Assembly: GCA_015999985.1 (NCBI GenBank)
Contig: JAECRA010000006.1
Span: forward strand, 1 to 64,000
Source of the DNA: Comamonadaceae bacterium
Lineage (GTDB): Bacteria > Pseudomonadota > Gammaproteobacteria > Burkholderiales > Burkholderiaceae_C
Length of the DNA: 64,000 nt
Reading direction: 5' to 3'
Position numbers and translations under genes: made by a program. Shown here piece after piece: positions 61,267-64,000 of the stretch; position 1 is the stretch's first letter, and the number at the start of each line of letters is the position of its first letter. The notes below the pieces were generated by a model. The model had not been told where the DNA came from. It saw only the letters and a program-made list of their open reading frames with translations, and searched no databases.

Positions 61267-62196
61267 TCACGCCCTGTCAGCCACGCGCTCACCCAGCAGG
61301 CCGGATGGGCGCAAGGTCAGAATGATGATGAGCACGACGAACGCGAAGATGTCCGTGTAATGACTACCCAGCAGACCGCCTGTGAGCACCCCGAGATAAC
61401 CGGAGCCAATGGCCTCTATCAGCCCTAAAAGGAGCCCTCCGATCACCGCCCCTGCCAGATTGCCGATACCACCAAAAACGGCTGCCGTGAACGCTTTCAG
61501 GCCAGGCAGGAAACCCATGGTATGTTGCACCGTACCGTAGTTGGAGGCATACATTACCCCGGCGATCGCTGCCAATATGGCGCCGATGATGAATGTGGCG
61601 GAAATCACCATGTCTGGCTTGACGCCCATGAGGCCAGCGACGCGGGGGTTCTCTGCCGTGGCCCGCATCGCCCGGCCCAGCTTGGTGTAGTGAACAACCC
61701 ACATCAGTACAGCCAGCGATACCGCAGTCACACTCAAGACCATGATCTGAGTCCAGGTGATCACGGCCCCGCCAATGAGAAATGGCTCGGTCGGCAGCAG
61801 CGTGGGAAACGGCTTGTAGTTGGGTTTCCAGATGATCATGGCAAGCGTCTGCAGCAAGATCGACATGCCGATAGCAGTGATGAGCGGAGCGAGCCTGGGA
61901 CTGTTGCGCAGCCGCCTGTAGGCGATTTTCTCTATGACGAAATTAAGCACCGCTGCAACGGCACAGGCAATCACGAGGGCCAGCAAGAGCATGACCCAAC
62001 CCGGCGCTCCAGCCATGTGCGTCTGCATGATGCCGATGGAAGTCCAGGCCGTGAGCGCCCCGATCATCAGCACCTCGCCGTGGGCGAAGTTGATAAGCTG
62101 GATGATGCCGTACACCATGGTGTAACCCAGTGCAATCAAGGCATACATACTGCCCAGCACCAGACCATTGATGATCTGCTGAAGCAAAATATCCAT
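61267..62196 (-). CDS. livH: LivH-like ABC permease (second liv operon)
   Basis: Permease of 309 residues with about eight hydrophobic segments: GLVLGSMYALIALGYTMVYGIIQLINFAHGEVLMIGAL at the N terminus and AVFGGIGNLAGAVIGGLLLGLIEAIGSGYL near residue 235. First gene of the operon. ATG 62196 has AGGAGA upstream. No substrate-binding protein gene is next to the operon, so one must be supplied from elsewhere. The divergent AraC-type gene lies 322 bases away. Confidence 0.94.
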   Translation of the reverse strand: MDILLQQIINGLVLGSMYALIALGYTMVYGIIQLINFAHGEVLMIGALTAWTSIGIMQTHMAGAPGWVMLLLALVIACAVAAVLNFVIEKIAYRRLRNSPRLAPLITAIGMSILLQTLAMIIWKPNYKPFPTLLPTEPFLIGGAVITWTQIMVLSVTAVSLAVLMWVVHYTKLGRAMRATAENPRVAGLMGVKPDMVISATFIIGAILAAIAGVMYASNYGTVQHTMGFLPGLKAFTAAVFGGIGNLAGAVIGGLLLGLIEAIGSGYLGVLTGGLLGSHYTDIFAFVVLIIILTLRPSGLLGERVADRA

Positions 62197-62370
62197 GAAG
62201 GTTTTCTCCTGTGCCACCGAGATCGCCGGGGCCGGTTTCGTTTTAGATCAAAAGCTCTGGCTGCCTTGTGGGCAGTGCCTGCCTACTTACTCAAGGACAC
62301 CTCGGCACCCTTCATGAAAAAAAATTCTAGCTGAGAGGATTTGACAGTGAGTGCCGAAAATGGCGCTTAT

Positions 62371-62390
62371 CGCGAGGGTTTTCCCTCGCG
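62371..62390. promoter_or_regulatory. Perfect hairpin in the livH-araC intergenic region
   Basis: CGCGAGGG-TTTT-CCCTCGCG, an 8-base perfect stem with a 4-base loop. It lies about 30 bases after a TTGACA (62341-62346) that could be the -35 box for the AraC-type gene. There is no T-run after it, so it is more likely an operator or 5' leader hairpin than a terminator. Nothing else was recognised in this 322-base gap (62197-62518). Confidence 0.45.
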
Positions 62391-62518
62391 GATGTGAAAT
62401 AAAAGCGCGATGTGGAACGCTTTGGGACCTTTCGCTACTCATAGGTATATCGGGTAAACGCGGCAAAGCACCCTTTTGGGGCCAACACTTAGTCTTTAAG
62501 ACGTCGCTTGCAAATATC

Positions 62519-63562
62519 ATGCCTTCCAATACCATGAGCGCCATGCCGGCCCCTGCTTCACCCTCCTGCATACTGGAATGCATCTCTTCCCACGACGCCG
62601 AGCCCCAGGTTCGGTTCGATTCGTGGCGTGAGCGTGCGCACCAATGGGTGGAGATGCTGCCGCCGTCGCCCGATGCGGCGCTGGATGCGGAGTTGCGCAT
62701 GCTGCGTGGCGCCAACAGCTTTTTTGGCTCGATGCGATCCTCCGCGTATGAGACGCGCGCAGCACCCCATCGCCTGACTCACGCGCCAGATATGGTCATC
62801 CTCACACTGGTTCAGGGCGGTGAGGTCTTGCACAACGGGGCGCCTGGGGAACAACAACGCATAGGCGCAGGAGCCCTTGGCCTCTACGATCCCCGCAAGT
62901 TGGGCAGCTACCGCTGGGACCACAACTCGCGCGAGGCCTTCCTGGCACTGCCGCGCAGCGATGTGCTTTTGGCACTGGGATGCGATCCAGACCCCTTGCC
63001 TGTCGGGCTGGAACGCGGCGCACTGGCTCCTGCACTGACCAGCCAGTTCAACCACCTCACCCTGCTGATGCGCCAGCCGCACGCCCTGGACACCGAGGAG
63101 TTTGCGGACTTGCTGGAAAACACCCGATCCCTGGCCTTGCTGATGCTCCGCAACCTCGGCCGCAACGGGCTCAAAGTGGATGCTGGCCGAGAAGATCAAG
63201 ACCTGGATGCAGGCCGGCGAACTGCCGCACTGCGCTTCATGGAACAGGAAGCCCACCGGCATGACCTCGACGCCGCGGCAGTAGCGCACGGCGCGAATTG
63301 CTCCCGCACGCGGCTCTATGCCGCATTCGCCGCCCGCAACGAGACTGTGATGGGCGCACTGCGGGAATTGCGATTGCAACGCGCCAAAGGCTTGATCGAG
63401 AAGACGCCTCGTCTTCACGTGGGGTCTCTGGCCTGGCGCTGCGGCTTCTCCGACCAGTCGGGCTTCAGCAAGTTGTTCCGGTCCCGCTTCGGCATGCTGC
63501 CCTCTGAATGGCACCAGAGAACATGGGCGTATTCAAGTCATGGAGATACGCCTCAAAGTTAA
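62519..63562 (+). CDS. AraC-family transcriptional regulator
   Basis: Regulator of about 347 residues. The N-terminal half looks like the AraC_binding_2 (FeaR-like) sensing domain: RFDSWRERAHQWVEML and MVILTLVQGGEVLHNG near 80-95. The C-terminal half has two helix-turn-helix units (about 240-335), with DLDAAAVAHGANCSRTRLYAAFA and HVGSLAWRCGFSDQSGFSKLFRSRFGMLPSEW. It is divergent from the liv operon at 62196 and may regulate it (inference). The start is uncertain: 62519, 62534 and upstream frames are possible, and none has a good Shine-Dalgarno sequence. Confidence 0.85.
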   Translation: MPSNTMSAMPAPASPSCILECISSHDAEPQVRFDSWRERAHQWVEMLPPSPDAALDAELRMLRGANSFFGSMRSSAYETRAAPHRLTHAPDMVILTLVQGGEVLHNGAPGEQQRIGAGALGLYDPRKLGSYRWDHNSREAFLALPRSDVLLALGCDPDPLPVGLERGALAPALTSQFNHLTLLMRQPHALDTEEFADLLENTRSLALLMLRNLGRNGLKVDAGREDQDLDAGRRTAALRFMEQEAHRHDLDAAAVAHGANCSRTRLYAAFAARNETVMGALRELRLQRAKGLIEKTPRLHVGSLAWRCGFSDQSGFSKLFRSRFGMLPSEWHQRTWAYSSHGDTPQS

Positions 63563-63588
63563 GGCGCGTCTTATCGCCTGCCACCCAG

Positions 63589-63616
63589 CGACCAGAAAGC
63601 GCCTGGTCGTCCTTTA
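63589..63616 (+). terminator. Hairpin between convergent araC-type and rarA genes
   Basis: Stem CGACCAG (63589-63595) / CTGGTCG (63603-63609) with a 7-base loop, followed by TCCTTTA on the plus strand. Moderate intrinsic terminator candidate. Confidence 0.45.
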
Positions 63617-63631
63617 AGGCTGCTTAGAGCT

Positions 63632-64000
63632 TCAACCCTTGGCCTCATCGTCCCACTTTTTAAGCAGCGCCAGCTTTTCACCGATTTTCACCTCCAGACC
63701 CCTCGGAACAGGCTGATACCAACCTGGCTCGTCGATCCCGTCAGGCAAATACGTTTCTCCAGCTGCATAGGCATTAGGCTCATCATGGGCATACCGGTAC
63801 TCATGCCCATAGCCTAGCTCCTTCATAAGCTTGGTCGGGGCGTTGCGCAGGTGAACCGGGACCTCTCGGCTCTTGTCCTGTTTGACGAAGGCTCTGGCCT
63901 GGTTGTAGGCGTTGTAGCCCGCATTGCTCTTGGCAGCAATGGACAGATAGATGACCGCCTGGCCCAGCGCCAACTCCCCCTCAGGACTGCCGAGCCGCTC
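63632..64000 (-). CDS. rarA: Replication-associated recombination protein RarA, C-terminal part (5' end outside window)
   Basis: The C-terminal 122 residues of the AAA+ ATPase RarA (MgsA), which acts at stalled replication forks and interacts with SSB. The frame continues to the window edge. Typical conserved stretches are LALGQAVIYLSIAAKSNAGYNA, VPVHLRNAPTKLMKELGYG and HEYRYAHDEPNAYAAGETYLP, followed by GWYQPVPRGLEVKIGEKLA. The ATPase core lies outside the window. Confidence 0.92.
   Translation of the reverse strand, partial: ERLGSPEGELALGQAVIYLSIAAKSNAGYNAYNQARAFVKQDKSREVPVHLRNAPTKLMKELGYGHEYRYAHDEPNAYAAGETYLPDGIDEPGWYQPVPRGLEVKIGEKLALLKKWDDEAKG

Noticed and set aside
61522-62334. Plus-strand frame of 270 codons opposite livH
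   Set aside because: Antisense shadow of a certain permease gene with low-complexity His/Asp/Arg composition.

Overview
The window looks like a chromosomal segment of a betaproteobacterium, most likely Burkholderiales/Comamonadaceae. The reasons are the many tripartite tricarboxylate (TTT/Bug) transporter genes, the housekeeping neighbourhood lysC-tilS-accA-alkA-cysS-ppi-lpxH, two branched-chain-amino-acid-type ABC operons, and GC-rich genes with intergenic palindromes typical of that family. This placement is inference; no rRNA, tRNA, phage, integrase or CRISPR array was seen.

Layout. 1-2.5 kb: end of a simple-sugar ABC transporter (permease, binding protein, ATPase), with a palindromic MITE-like element inserted before the ATPase gene. 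2.5-5.1 kb: small genes (cupin, GIY-YIG-like protein, GFA-family protein behind a LexA-type box, and a MOSC protein fused to an alkyltransferase-like domain). 5.4-9.6 kb: tctBA without a binding protein, followed by an OmpR-type response regulator and sensor kinase. 9.7-18.1 kb: variable region with an EamA exporter and two paralogous lipoprotein serine proteases ending in three DUF5648-type repeats. The proteases flank GFA, DHFR-like, XRE-regulator and small membrane-protein genes. 18.3-23.3 kb: a catabolic cluster (aconitase/LeuC-like and LeuD-like subunits, TctC, D-2-hydroxyacid dehydrogenase) with a LysR regulator. A decayed copy of the 15.6 kb membrane-protein gene lies at 23.46-23.59 kb. 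24.5-28.0 kb: a zinc-acquisition pair behind a Zur-type box, namely an AztD-like His-rich lipoprotein and a ZnuD-like TonB receptor.

28.3-41.9 kb is the conserved core: lysC, tilS, a DUF1232 gene, accA, an AlkA-type glycosylase, cysS, a TPR protein, two cyclophilins, lpxH, an MtfA-like peptidase, lpxO, a DsbA/FrnE oxidoreductase, an alpha/beta hydrolase and an Hsp15-like S4 protein. 42.1-45.4 kb: a complete tctCBA operon. 45.6-47.7 kb: a MATE exporter and a DUF2239 gene behind a strong palindrome. 47.7-55.6 kb: a sigma-54 enhancer-binding regulator upstream of a liv-type ABC operon that ends in a coupled alpha/beta hydrolase; the gap between them holds a dyad and a close match to a -24/-12 promoter. 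55.6-56.2 kb: a repeat-rich gap with a three-stem element. 56.2-58.4 kb: hemH and ribD. 58.5-62.2 kb: a second liv-type operon lacking a binding protein, divergent from an AraC-type regulator. The window ends inside rarA.

The most interesting features are the Zur-AztD-like-ZnuD unit, the LexA-type operator before a GFA gene next to the MOSC-ATL fusion, and the sigma-54 circuit driving the liv-hydrolase operon. Starts marked as moved were chosen from Shine-Dalgarno sequences, signal peptides or family lengths.
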